64,000 nt of DNA from positions 81,662,501 to 81,726,500 of the forward strand of contig NC_084467.1 in assembly GCF_027409185.1 (NCBI RefSeq), in the 5' to 3' direction. Below, one piece after another: positions 1 to 7,938 of the stretch. How positions within the stretch are numbered: position 1 is the stretch's first letter; every line of letters starts with the position of its first letter. The position numbers were made by a program, and so were the translations under genes. The stretch comes from Cynocephalus volans. Its lineage: Eukaryota; Chordata; Mammalia; Dermoptera; Cynocephalidae. Below the pieces are notes generated by a model. That model had not been told where the DNA came from, did no database searches, and was given only the letters and a program-made list of their open reading frames with translations.

Positions 1-24
1 CCTCCAATGTTCTGCTTTAGCCAC

Positions 25-425
25 AAGGCTCTTCTTTCAGTTTCTCCATGGCAATATTTTTCCTCCTGCCACATGGCTTTTGCACATGCTGTTCCCATTT
101 CCCAAAATGCTGCTTGCTTCTCCTCATCCTCTCCCCAAACTCCTACTTATTCTGCAGGTCTCAATTCAGAGAAGTCTCTCCTGACTTCCAAGAAAAGTTC
201 TGATCCCTTATCATATGACCCCAAAGTCCTACCTTCTCATCATCATTTAAAATTACCTGTAATTACATTTCTGTAATTATTTGATTAATGTCTGTCTTCA
301 CTTCTAGATCGTAAACTCTACAAAGGCATAGTCCATGTCTTTTTTTTGTTTACCATTATATCTGCAGAACCTAACTGGATGCCTGGTACATAGTAAACTA
401 GTAATAAGTATTTAAATAAATGAAT
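25..425 (+). repeat. L2 LINE 3'-end fragment
   Basis: Old LINE-2 3' end: the typical run of a cytosine-rich exon-like stretch, then a 'TAAACTCTACAAAGGCATAG' type segment near 312 and the closing 'TGGATGCCTGGTACATAGTA' plus 'AATAAATGAATGAAT' near 376-430. Heavily diverged. The rest of the flank up to 642 shows nothing I recognise. Confidence 0.65.
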
Positions 426-647
426 GAATTACCCAGGTCTAGAATTCAGGTTTTAGTGACTTTTTTTCACTAACCCAAAACACAATAGCCTGATCTAGAC
501 AATGTTGACTTAGGAGTCTGTTACTCTCACGGTCACTCTAGAGTTCTGACAAAAAGTTTGATGTTAATATTGAGAACACTGGTATTAATATGGCATAATC
601 AGAAGCCTCATAGAAGACTTTGTAATCCTGGTTTGAATCATGTGGGG

Positions 648-895
648 TGAAAGGAAGAGTCGACACCAGTTGACGATCCACCAGAGAGAGCCTGTTTATT
701 AGGCGGCACACACACATATATATAGGGCTTTTAGGGAAGGCTGGTTGGCTTAAAATACAATCCCTACTTAGAGGGCAACCAGCGCCATGGTGGGGTGTGG
801 CCGAGAAGGACTTATGTGATCAGGGTGTGATCCCTTGGGGCATTTGGGTTCTTACATTCCTCGGTGTGATCCCTTGGGGCATTTGGGTTCTTACA
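648..895 (-). repeat. 3' LTR of the ERV
   Basis: 248-bp LTR with TG...CA ends on the minus strand. It matches the 5' LTR except for a handful of substitutions, a missing TGTG in a GT run and an extra 39-bp tandem copy (824-862 and 863-901) at its U3 start. A TATATATA box (about 716-724) and an AATAAA signal (complement of 695-700) are visible. Confidence 0.92.
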
Positions 896-901
896 TTCCT
901 C
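824..901. repeat. 39-bp tandem duplication across the U3/polypurine border
   Basis: Two perfect 39-bp copies, 824-862 and 863-901, each containing GGGGCATTTGGGTTCTTACA followed by TTCCTC. The unit spans the first bases of U3 and the last purines of the polypurine tract. The 5' LTR has only one copy. Confidence 0.95.
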
Positions 902-909
902 CCTTTTTC
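896..909 (-). promoter_or_regulatory. Polypurine tract (plus-strand primer)
   Basis: Minus-strand AGAAAAAGGGAGGAA immediately before the TG of the 3' LTR, the expected place for the retroviral polypurine tract that primes plus-strand DNA synthesis. Confidence 0.85.
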
Positions 910-1198
910 TTGTTTTAGGAAAGGGGACGTTGAAGTCATCGAGCTACTTCCTGCTGAACTGGGGCATTGTGGGGGGGGCAAAGGGAGGAAGGTACATAAA
1001 TACCCATTATGAAACCCCAAAGGAGGGTGGAGAAACAAGTAATTTCAAAAAAGGGGAGAAGTCCATAAACGTTCCTTGAAGCCACAAGTCGAATATGCAC
1101 CGGTTCCATTGTTCGTAGTTGGAGACTGGAGGGAGCAGCCAGGCTTCGGTGGCAAGGACATGTAGGAATGCGTTTCCTCTGTAAGGTGGTGTCTCTTC

Positions 1199-1292
1199 AG
1201 CATCGGCTGAGGCGCTCACGAGATGAGGCGGGGGGTTCATCGGTCAGCATTGGCTGAGGCGCTCACGAGATGAGGCGGGGGGGTTCATCGGT
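1199..1292. repeat. About 47-bp tandem duplication near the env 3' end
   Basis: Two near-identical units, 1199-1244 and 1246-1292, each reading AGCAT(C/T)GGCTGAGGCGCTC and ending GTTCATCGGT. They differ by one substitution and one G in a G-run. The second unit overlaps the end of the env reading frame. Confidence 0.92.
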
Positions 1293-1480
1293 ACCTAGAA
1301 GCTGGTAGTTTCTAAGCAAAAGCTGGTTAAAGGCCTGATTAGAGATTTTTCCCACTTGGGTTTGAAGAAACCTAATGATGCAGGGCAAGAAAAGGCAGGT
1401 TATGAGGATAATGATTAGAGGTCCCAAAATGGGCCAAATCCAAGTTAGGATAGGGTTTAAGATAAAAGAAGAAAAGGGGG

Positions 1481-1653
1481 GCCCAGCCCGTGGCTCACTC
1501 GGGAGAGTGCGGTGCTGATAACACCAAGGCCCCGGGTTCGGATCCCACATACAGATGGCCGGTTCGCTCACTGGCTGAGCGTGGTGCTGACAACACCAAG
1601 TCAAGGGTTAAGATCCCCTTACCGGTCATCTTTTAAAAAAAAAAAAAAAAAAA
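1481..1653 (+). mobile_element. Dimeric tRNA-Ile-type SINE in ERV env
   Basis: Starts GCCCAGCCCGTGGCTCACTC and has two linked tRNA-like units, the second with GGTGCTGACAACACCAAGTC; ends in a 19-base A-run. Opposite in orientation to the provirus and inserted within the transmembrane subunit, so it is younger than the ERV. Confidence 0.9.
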
Positions 1654-2049
1654 GGGTTAGAACTGGATGTGGTTCGTAGGCTGGAAGCTAAGTCGGTGAG
1701 TTTGATGATGTTTGTTTCTACTAAACCGGATTCATTGATATAATAACAGCATTCTTCCCCAAGGAAGATGCAAGTACCTCCTTTTTCTGAGTGCTCTACG
1801 GTTTTGGAGGGTGACCTGAGCTAAAGAGGTAATTTGTCTCTGTAGAGAGGAAAGAGATTCGGCAGTGGAGGTCAGAGCCCCTTCAAGTCTAGCATTTATG
1901 TCTTCGACCGCCCATAAACTGTGTCCTAAGGTTCCTCCCGACAGGCCGGCTCCGACCCGCTGATGTTGTTAGGGAAATATCAACCATGATCGGGAGGAAG
2001 GCGGACCTTTTTTTGCCTTGAGGGGGGATGAAGAAGATGGAACAGTTCT

Positions 2050-2192
2050 TTTTTTTTTTTTTTTTTTTTCGTGACCGGCGCTCAGCCAGGGAGTGCACCG
2101 GCCATTCTTATATAGGATCTGAACCCGCGGCGGCGGGAGCGACGCCGCGCTGCTAGCGCAGCACGCTACCGAGTGCGCCACGGGCTCAGCCC
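2050..2192 (-). mobile_element. GC-rich tRNA-derived SINE in ERV env
   Basis: T-run (A-tail on the minus strand) followed by CGTGACCGGCGCTCAGCCAG and ending at CCACGGGCTCAGCC. Flanked by a perfect 14-bp target duplication GATGGAACAGTTCT (2036-2049 and 2193-2206), so the boundaries are exact. Belongs to the GC-rich subtype seen also at 25.2, 28.4 and 38.0 kb. Confidence 0.94.
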
Positions 2193-2789
2193 GATGGAAC
2201 AGTTCTGAACTGGTGTACAGAGTGAGTTGAGGGACGATGGGGACAAGAAGGCATGGGGCAGTAAGATTAGGCAGGATGGAGGTAGAGAGGGTTCCATTGC
2301 ACTAGAAGAAAGAGCCTGGTGGGGCGACGGTGTGGGTACGAATGGTTGTGTTAAGATTACAATAAGACGGAGGAAAAGTTAGGGAGGAAGAGTTTCTGAT
2401 GAAACAGTGACAGGGCAACAAAGTGTTATTGTGTTTGTTGTCAGGCTCCCAGAGAGGGACGTCCGGAAGGTTCAGGGGTTCTGATGGTGGGGAGGAGAGA
2501 AAACAATTTCCAGGAGAGAGAGCTGGTGAGGTGTGGTTGAGAAAGATGAGTGTTTCAGAAATGATCTGTTGCCAGGTGTAAATGGGTGACCCTGGGGAGC
2601 TAGCAGAGGGGCCTGAAAGCTCCCTGGGTGAAATGAAAAGAATAGGAGAAGGCCAAGGAGAAGGTTCATGTCTCCGGAATTGGGGGTAAGGCTGAGGTCC
2701 GGGATAGGCGGAGTTTGAAAGGGTTAGGATGAGGGATACACTTAAAAGAATGGTGTGTTAAGTTCTTTTGCAGCTTGTTATTGGAGTTC

Positions 2790-3900
2790 TCAGTGGCCGA
2801 GGGCAGATCCTGAGTGTAAGGCTTCAGCCTGGAAATATGAATCCATGGAGTAACATGATTACCTGGCAGGGCAAGTTTAGCAGCAGTTGGAGTGCAAAGG
2901 ATGACAGGACATGGGCCTTCCCACTTAGGGGTTAGGCGGGGTTTTGGGTTCCGGGGAAGTGTAGAATACTAATTGGCCTGGGCTGAAAGGTTATTTTTGG
3001 AAAGTGAAGGATCTGGAAGTAGCCAGTCCTGGTACTTCCATAATTCGGTGCGAAGGTGGGAGAGCAAGGGTAAGGCCATGGTGGGTGGTATGGGTCCTTC
3101 AGTTGCTGTGATCCCCGGGGGTAGGAGGGGCCTACCATACATGACTTCAAAAGGGGAAAGATTGGAGGGCCTTTTTGGGAGAGCTCTGGTCTTGAGTAGA
3201 GCTAGAGGTAGAAGACGGACCCAATCAAGGTGTAATTCCAGAGACAATTTAGTTAGTATGTCCTTTAAGGTTCTGTTGGTTCTACCTTTCCGGATGCCTG
3301 AGGTCGGTAAGGGCAAATGTAGGTGCCAGGGGAGAGAGAGTGACTGGGAGAGTTTTTGTATTATCTGGGCGGTAAATTCAGGTCCATTGTCAGATTGAAT
3401 GGAAGAGGGCATCCCAAATCGTGGGATGATTTGGGAAAGGAGAGTCTGGGCTATGGTGGAGGCCTTTTTATTGGATGTTGGAAATGCCTCTACCCATCCA
3501 GAAAAGGTATCAACAAACACCAAGAGGTATTTGAGGCACCGGACAGAAGGCATGTGCATAAAACCGACTTGCCAGTCGGCCGCAGGTTTGAGACCTCTGG
3601 CCTGGTGGGAGGGGTATGGCCCAGGTTTGAGAGGGGTGTTAGGATTGGTACGCTGGCAGATTGTGCATGAGGAGGAAATTTTTTGTAAGAGGGCTTTGTC
3701 AGATGGGGTGACTGAGAAGAAGGCTTGTAAAAACTGGGATAAAGCTTGGGGGCTAGAGTGAAACAGGTCATGGAGCAAGCGAAAGAGAGAGGACTTATCA
3801 TCATTAGGCGGTTGAGGCTGAGAGGGTGTCTGTGAACCTTGGGAGCCATATGGAAGAATGGGAAGTTGGTTTTGTGTCTGTGGGTGCCGTGCCGCAGTGC
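2790..3900 (-). pseudogene. pol: ERV integrase remnant
   Basis: The longest open part of the provirus (269 codons, 3778 to 2969). It keeps the N-terminal HHCC zinc module (H3-x3-H7, C38-x2-C41 in CTIC), then the catalytic core with the first Asp in VFVDTFSGW and the second in QSDNGPEF. The region of the third catalytic residue, normally a Glu just before an RTNRTLK-like stretch, does not show it in this frame (reads SGIRKGRTNRTLK), apparently because of small offsetting indels. The C-terminal domain continues in another frame to about 2790 with a KWEGP-like and PWIHISRLK-like stretch. In a live retrovirus this enzyme joins viral DNA to the host chromosome; this copy is broken. Confidence 0.9.
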
Positions 3901-4700
3901 GTGTGGCGAGGTCAGCCTTACAATTCCCGCGAATGATTGGGGAATCGTCCCTCTGGTGGGATCTGCAATGAATGACTCCTAATTTACAAGGTAAATGGGA
4001 TGACTGAATTAATGTGGAGATTAAAGCTGAGTTGGTGATTGTGTTACCCTTGGTGTTAAGCAGACCACGTTCTTTCCATATGGCGGCATGAGAGAGAAGT
4101 ATATGAAAGACATATTTGGAGTCAGTGTATAAGAGTTTTTCCTTCAGCTAGAACGCAGGCTCGCGTGGCAGTGATAAGTTCAGCCTGCTGGTTGGTAGTA
4201 CCCTTGGGTAAAGGTTGGGCTTCTATAACCCAATCAAGGGAGACTATGGCATAACCTGTATAATGAGTGTTTCCTTCCTTGAATGAGGACCCATCCGTGA
4301 ACCATGCGAGATCAGCGTGAGACAGGGGCCCCTCAGTGATGGAAGAGCGGTAAGGTATGAAATTCTGAAGGCTTTCTACGCAGCTGTGCAAAGGGGTGTT
4401 GGGGGAATCTGGTATAGGCAGTAGGGTAGCCGGGTTTAGGGGTGGGCAGGTATTGAAGGATAGGGCAGGATTTTCCAGAAATGAGGATAGGAGGGTTAGG
4501 ATTCTGGAAGGTGGGAGGGATTGGAGAGCCTTATAGGTAAGGAGGTCTTTGAGGTGATGTGGTGAGAGAATGGTGAGAGGTGCCCCAAATGTTAATTTGG
4601 ATGCCTCCTTATGCAGTAACTGCCCCGCTGCTAGGGCTCTTAGACAGGGTGTCCAGCCTTGTACAGTGGGGTCCAACTGTTTTGATAGGTACAAGGGGGT
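3901..4700 (-). pseudogene. pol: ERV RT connection and RNase H remnant
   Basis: One frame from about 4700 to 4122 carries the RT connection segment (PLYLSKQLDPTVQGW) and the start of RNase H with WFTDGSSF (first catalytic Asp) and QQAEL (catalytic Glu). Near 4138 an A-run has changed length and the frame shifts; the next motif, YTDSKY (third acidic residue), and the final GNCKADLA continue in the new frame. RNase H normally degrades genomic RNA during reverse transcription. Apart from the frameshift the domain is well preserved. Confidence 0.88.
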
Positions 4701-4971
4701 GAATGGGAATGACAGCGGCGTTAACAAGGCGGAGATCTTGGACGAGACGAAAGGCGCCATTAGGTTTTTTTACAGCAAGTATGGGAGTATTGAAAGGGGA
4801 GCGAGTGGGACGGAGATACCCCTTTTTTAATAGGTCCTGAATGATCGGGCTTAACCCGAGGAGGGCTGTTGTGGTTAATGGATACTGAGCCTGACAAATA
4901 TATTTGGAGGGGTCTTTTAGTTTTATGTGTACACGGGAACACTGGGCAAGAGGGGGATGGCAGTGTCCCAA
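4701..4971 (-). pseudogene. pol: ERV reverse transcriptase N-terminal (fingers) remnant
   Basis: Contains the conserved entry of gammaretroviral RT: QYPLT, then SPFNTPILAVKKPNGAFRLV and the QDLRLVN-AVIPIHP stretch. Immediately after this the reading jumps to the connection segment (PLYLSK) in another frame, so the palm and thumb, including the YxDD active site, are absent. The junction lies at about 4700-4715. A one-base change in a C-run near 4955 separates this frame from the protease. It cannot encode an active polymerase. Confidence 0.88.
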
Positions 4972-5426
4972 ACTGTGGGGTTAACAGGGTGCGTTAGCAT
5001 GGGTAAGGACTTCTTTGGAGGGGTGGAATTAGTAGGATCTTGGGCTTGAACTAGCGCTAGGAGGAAGGAAACGGGGGAAGAGGAAGAGGACAGGGGCAAA
5101 GTAATGGAGACTTGAAGCCGTGATAGAATGTCCCGACCCAACAAGGGGACGGGGCATTGTGGCATGACTAGAAAGGAATGGGAGAAAACGGATTGAGTGC
5201 CTTGAAGGCAGCAGGTTAAAAGAGGGGTTTTTTGGGGAAAGGTCTGTTTACCTCCTACCCCGACTATAGGAGAGCTGCTGGAGGTGGTGGGCCCTTTATA
5301 TTCCCTTAAGACCGAAAAGGTGGCTCCAGCATCCAGGAGGAAAGATATTGGGTGGCCGTCCACAACCATGGATACCCTGGACTCTTGCTTTGTTATAGAG
5401 ATGGTCGGGAAGGGCCCAAGGCTCCT
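4923..5426 (-). pseudogene. pro: ERV protease remnant (pro, in frame after gag)
   Basis: Aspartic protease region read in the same frame as gag after one TGA. The active-site loop appears as FLLDAGATFSVL (Asp codon at about 5331-5333; DTG is the usual form, here DAG) and the C-terminal LLGRDIL matches the usual retroviral protease ending. The frame stops at 4923 and resumes one base off in RT. The protease would cut Gag and Gag-Pol precursors during virion maturation. Confidence 0.88.
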
Positions 5427-5429
5427 TCA
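5427..5429 (-). other. Single in-frame TGA between gag and protease
   Basis: The minus-strand frame of the nucleocapsid runs into TGA and is then open through the protease to 4923. This is the arrangement used for stop-codon readthrough in gammaretroviruses. Whether readthrough occurred here cannot be seen. Confidence 0.8.
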
Positions 5430-6963
5430 GTCCTCCTCAGCGAGGCCCACCATAGGTGGTGTCCACGGTTCGGGGGACTGTGGGGCAGTTGGTCCCTCAC
5501 CCCTTTGGGCGAGGGGGCAATCAGATCCCCAATGTCCCTTCTTTTTGCATTTTGGACAAGGAGTGGTGGGTGGCCTGGGGGTGGGGCAAGCCTTGGCCCA
5601 ATGCCCTTCCTTTCCACATTTAAAGCAGGCTCTAGGTGGAGGCTTAGAGGTGGAGGCTGTGGGAGGGCGCCCAGGGGGTTTGATAAGCAGGGCCAACATC
5701 TGGAAGTTGGCGTGGTCGGCCTTTTGTTTTCGACGTTCCTTTTCCTCCTCCCAATTATGAAGAACCTTGAAGGCCACTGACAGGATTTCGGTCTGAGGGG
5801 TTGCAGGACCCTGCTCTAATTTTTTAAGTTTAGTTTTAATGTCGGGGTAGGATTGGGCCAGGAAATAGGTCATAAGGACATGCCGGCCGTCTTCTGAGTT
5901 GGGGTCTAAGTTAGTGTATTGTTGAAAGGCCTGAGTTAATCTATTGAGGAACTCGGAGGGAGTTTCCCCCTTTTTTTGGACAATTTCTTGAATTTTTTTG
6001 GAAATTGACGACCTTGTGAGCCTATTTTTTGAGGCCAATTATTAAGCAAGAGGCAAAACGGTCTCGAGCCTGGATTCCCTGGGCTGTTATAATCCCAATT
6101 ATGTTCCTGTTCTGGGACTGCTTGGGGGCCTGGCGGGTGATTCGGATTGGTACGATGGGTGTCAGTGGCATGGGTTTGGGCTGTATCCCAGACCCTGCGG
6201 CGTTCCTCGGGGAGGAGGGTATTGGCCAGGAGCATGAAGATGTCATGATGTGTGAGGCTGTAGGCCTGCAGGATCCATTGGAATTCTTTAATGTAGGTGG
6301 TAGGGTCGGTGGAGAAAGAGCCTAGTCTTTTTTCTAATTCTGTAAGGTCAGCTAGGGAAAAGGGAACATGGACCCTAACTACTCCTTCAGCCCCAGCTAC
6401 CTCACGTAGTGGGGCGATTGTTAAAGGGGCGGGGGGAGGTCCTCGGGAATGGGTGAAAGGGGGGCTTAGTGGGTCAGGAGTAGGTGAGGGTAAAGACGGG
6501 GGAGTGGATGGTGCAGGAGGTGCAGAAGGTGACGCGGATGACGGGGGAGGAGGAGCCGACGCCGAGGCACTGGGGGAGGAGGAGGTCGGTAGGGTGGGGG
6601 TTCATCATCAGGGTCGAAGGTGGAACAATCGAGGGGTGACTATGAAGATGGTTTACAGGCTAAAAGGACTTGAGAGGGAGCACAGGAGGAGCAGAGGGCA
6701 GGGTTCTGAGCTAAGAGGTGAAAAGCCTCGATGTAGGGGATCTCCTTCCATTTTTTTAGGCGCTGGCAGTAGTTAAAGAGGTCTCGTAGAATGTTAGGAT
6801 CTAGTGTGCTCTCAGGGGGCCATGTGTTTTGATTATCTAAAGGATAATAAGGCCAATCTTGTGTACAGAATTTGGTGAGGAGTTTGGGCTTAATATCCGG
6901 CCTGAGGGAAAGGTTGGTGCGTTGAAGTGAGGAGTCCCCTAGGGAGGAGGAGGAAGCGCCCAT
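5427..6963 (-). pseudogene. gag: ERV gag remnant (matrix, proline-rich linker, capsid, nucleocapsid)
   Basis: About 512 codons. The start ATG (6961-6963) is followed by MGASSSS, a myristoylation-type N-terminus, then a matrix-like domain. A TAG at 6640-6642 ends this frame; a proline-rich linker with a frame change follows (about 6600-6400). Capsid is recognisable by DPTTYIKEFQWILQAY and LLPEERRRVW (about 6290-6200), with another frameshift near 6030. The last 203 codons carry capsid C-terminus (GETPSEFLNRL), a charged EEEKERRKQK stretch and two CCHC zinc knuckles, CFKCGKEGHWAKAC and CPKCKKKGHWGSDC (5517-5627). Gag ends at a TGA (5427-5429) in frame with protease. Two knuckles, rather than the single one of murine-type viruses, is worth noting. 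Confidence 0.92.
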
Positions 6964-7454
6964 TCTGGTCTCTTAATGGGAATTTAGGCAGAAATAGGAC
7001 AGAGATTAGTGATAAGACAGATCCTTCCACAGGTTGGGAAAGGCGGGATCCTAGAGGGCGTCCCCAGTAGGTCACATCAGTCCCAGCAGGTTCAGGTACG
7101 AACCAGGAGGAGAGAAGGGAGGTGTGGGTCGTCACTCAGACCTCCACTTCTGTAGGGCAAAAGCCCGGTGCCTGAAGGAACCTAGCGCCAGGATTTTCTG
7201 GTCGGGTCCCGGACCCGGGAAGTGGAGAGAAGAGAGTGGTGGACAGGAGGGTGAAGGAGAGAACAGAATGGGGCTTTTAACCTCCAAAAATGAAAGTAAA
7301 AGTTTACCGGGGCTTTGGAACCTGTTATAGTTTGGGAATTTATGGTGGTCATGAAGACCGTGGTGGGGTGGGGTATGGTCGTTAGGGGCTACCAGATGAT
7401 CTAGACTCCCTGTGGTAGCCTGAAAAAGGGCTGGTGCCCTTTAGGAAAGGGGGC

Positions 7455-7461
7455 TTACCTA
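7455..7461 (-). promoter_or_regulatory. Candidate major splice donor in the ERV leader
   Basis: Minus-strand TTAGGTAAGC is a strong match to the splice donor consensus, about 240 nt downstream of the primer site and before gag, where gammaretroviruses place the donor used for env mRNA. Confidence 0.55.
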
Positions 7462-7572
7462 ATGATGATTCGGTGGTGAGTGGAAGGAGCCAGCGCCTAA
7501 AACAATGGATGAGGGTGGACCGTCAATGGTGAGCAGTGGAAGGGAGGCCGGTCCTGGCGGGACGGGGTTCCC

Positions 7573-7696
7573 GAGGGGCGACTTGGAAAGTGCTGCTGCT
7601 GAGATTCGAAAAGTGTTACAGCTCGAGAGAGCCCTGAGGGGCGACTTGGAAGGTGTTGCCGCTGCGATCCAAAAAGTGTCGCCGCTCGAGAGAAGC
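7573..7696. repeat. 62-bp tandem duplication beside the primer-binding site
   Basis: Two units, 7573-7634 and 7635-7696, both containing GAGGGGCGACTTGGAA, a GATTCGAAAAGTG/GATCCAAAAAGTG segment and GCTCGAGAGA. They differ at roughly 10 to 12 positions, more than the LTRs do, so the duplication probably predates this integration. Confidence 0.9.
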
Positions 7697-7700
7697 TCCA

Positions 7701-7718
7701 TCCCGGGTTTTGGCACCA
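7701..7718 (-). promoter_or_regulatory. Primer-binding site, tRNA-Phe type
   Basis: Minus-strand TGGTGCCAAAACCCGGGA, two bases from the 5' LTR, is complementary to the 3' end of tRNA-Phe with one mismatch (from memory of that tRNA). This places the element with phenylalanine-primed ERVs such as the ERV-F group. Confidence 0.88.
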
Positions 7719-7720
7719 AA

Positions 7721-7933
7721 TGAAAGGACGAGTCGACACCAGTTGACGATCCACCAGAGAGAGCACGTTTATTAGGCGGCACACACACATATATATAGGG
7801 CTTTTAGGGAAGGCTGATTGGCTTAAAATACAATCCCTACTTAGAGGACAACCAGCGCCTTGATGGGGTGTGGCTGAGAAGGACTTATGTGATCAGGGTG
7901 TGTGTGATCCCTTGGGGCATTTGGGTTCTTACA
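7721..7933 (-). repeat. 5' LTR of the ERV
   Basis: 213-bp LTR with TG...CA ends on the minus strand, immediately followed by the primer site. It has the single-copy U3 start. The short length is unusual for a class I LTR. Confidence 0.93.
7768..7797 (-). promoter_or_regulatory. LTR core promoter and poly(A) signal
   Basis: On the minus strand a TATATATA box (about 7789-7797) is followed only about 20 nt later by AATAAA (complement of 7768-7773). The expected cap site would then fall at or just after AATAAA, so the poly(A) signal may lie in U3 rather than in R. The transcription start itself cannot be seen. Confidence 0.55.
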
Positions 7934-7938
7934 TGGGG

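Larger units (their letters stand above)
1263..2720 (-). pseudogene. env: ERV env remnant (shortened surface unit plus transmembrane subunit)
   Basis: Envelope glycoprotein remnant. An ATG at 2669 opens a hydrophobic signal peptide (MNLLLGLLLFFSF), followed by a short surface-unit stretch with N-glycosylation-like sites down to about 2207. A SINE (2050-2192) interrupts it. The transmembrane subunit follows: a basic KKR cleavage-like site and a fusion-peptide-like segment near 2030-1960, an LQNRRAL stretch near 1810, the C-x6-CC motif (CIFLGEECC, complement of 1746-1772), a second SINE (1481-1653), and a hydrophobic membrane anchor with cytoplasmic tail (about 1460-1263). Only about 460 bp of surface unit remain, much less than is usual for gamma-type env, so part of it is deleted. 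Frameshifts separate the pieces, including a short loss just after LQNRRAL. It cannot make a full envelope protein. Confidence 0.85.
648..7933 (-). mobile_element. Endogenous retrovirus, class I, ERV-F-like (tRNA-Phe primer site)
   Basis: A 7.3-kb provirus read on the minus strand: 5' LTR 7721-7933, primer site 7701-7718, leader, gag, protease, pol, env, polypurine tract, 3' LTR 648-895. The 5-base host sequence TGGGG lies directly outside both ends (643-647 and 7934-7938), so the integration boundaries are exact. Gag and protease share one frame separated by a single TGA, as in gammaretroviruses, and the env remnant has the C-x6-CC motif of gamma-type transmembrane subunits. All genes are broken by stops, frameshifts or deletions, and two SINEs sit in env. 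The LTRs differ by about 8 substitutions over about 210 aligned bases counted by eye, so the insertion is fairly young and probably lineage-specific. The ERV-F assignment rests on the primer site and on general similarity of the proteins; a database comparison was not possible. Confidence 0.93.

Noticed and set aside
2973-3761. Plus-strand frames over the ERV integrase and gag regions
   Set aside because: Shadows of the real minus-strand retroviral frames, which carry the motifs.
648-7933. Provirus still able to make proteins
   Set aside because: Every gene has stops, frameshifts or deletions, and RT lacks its catalytic core.
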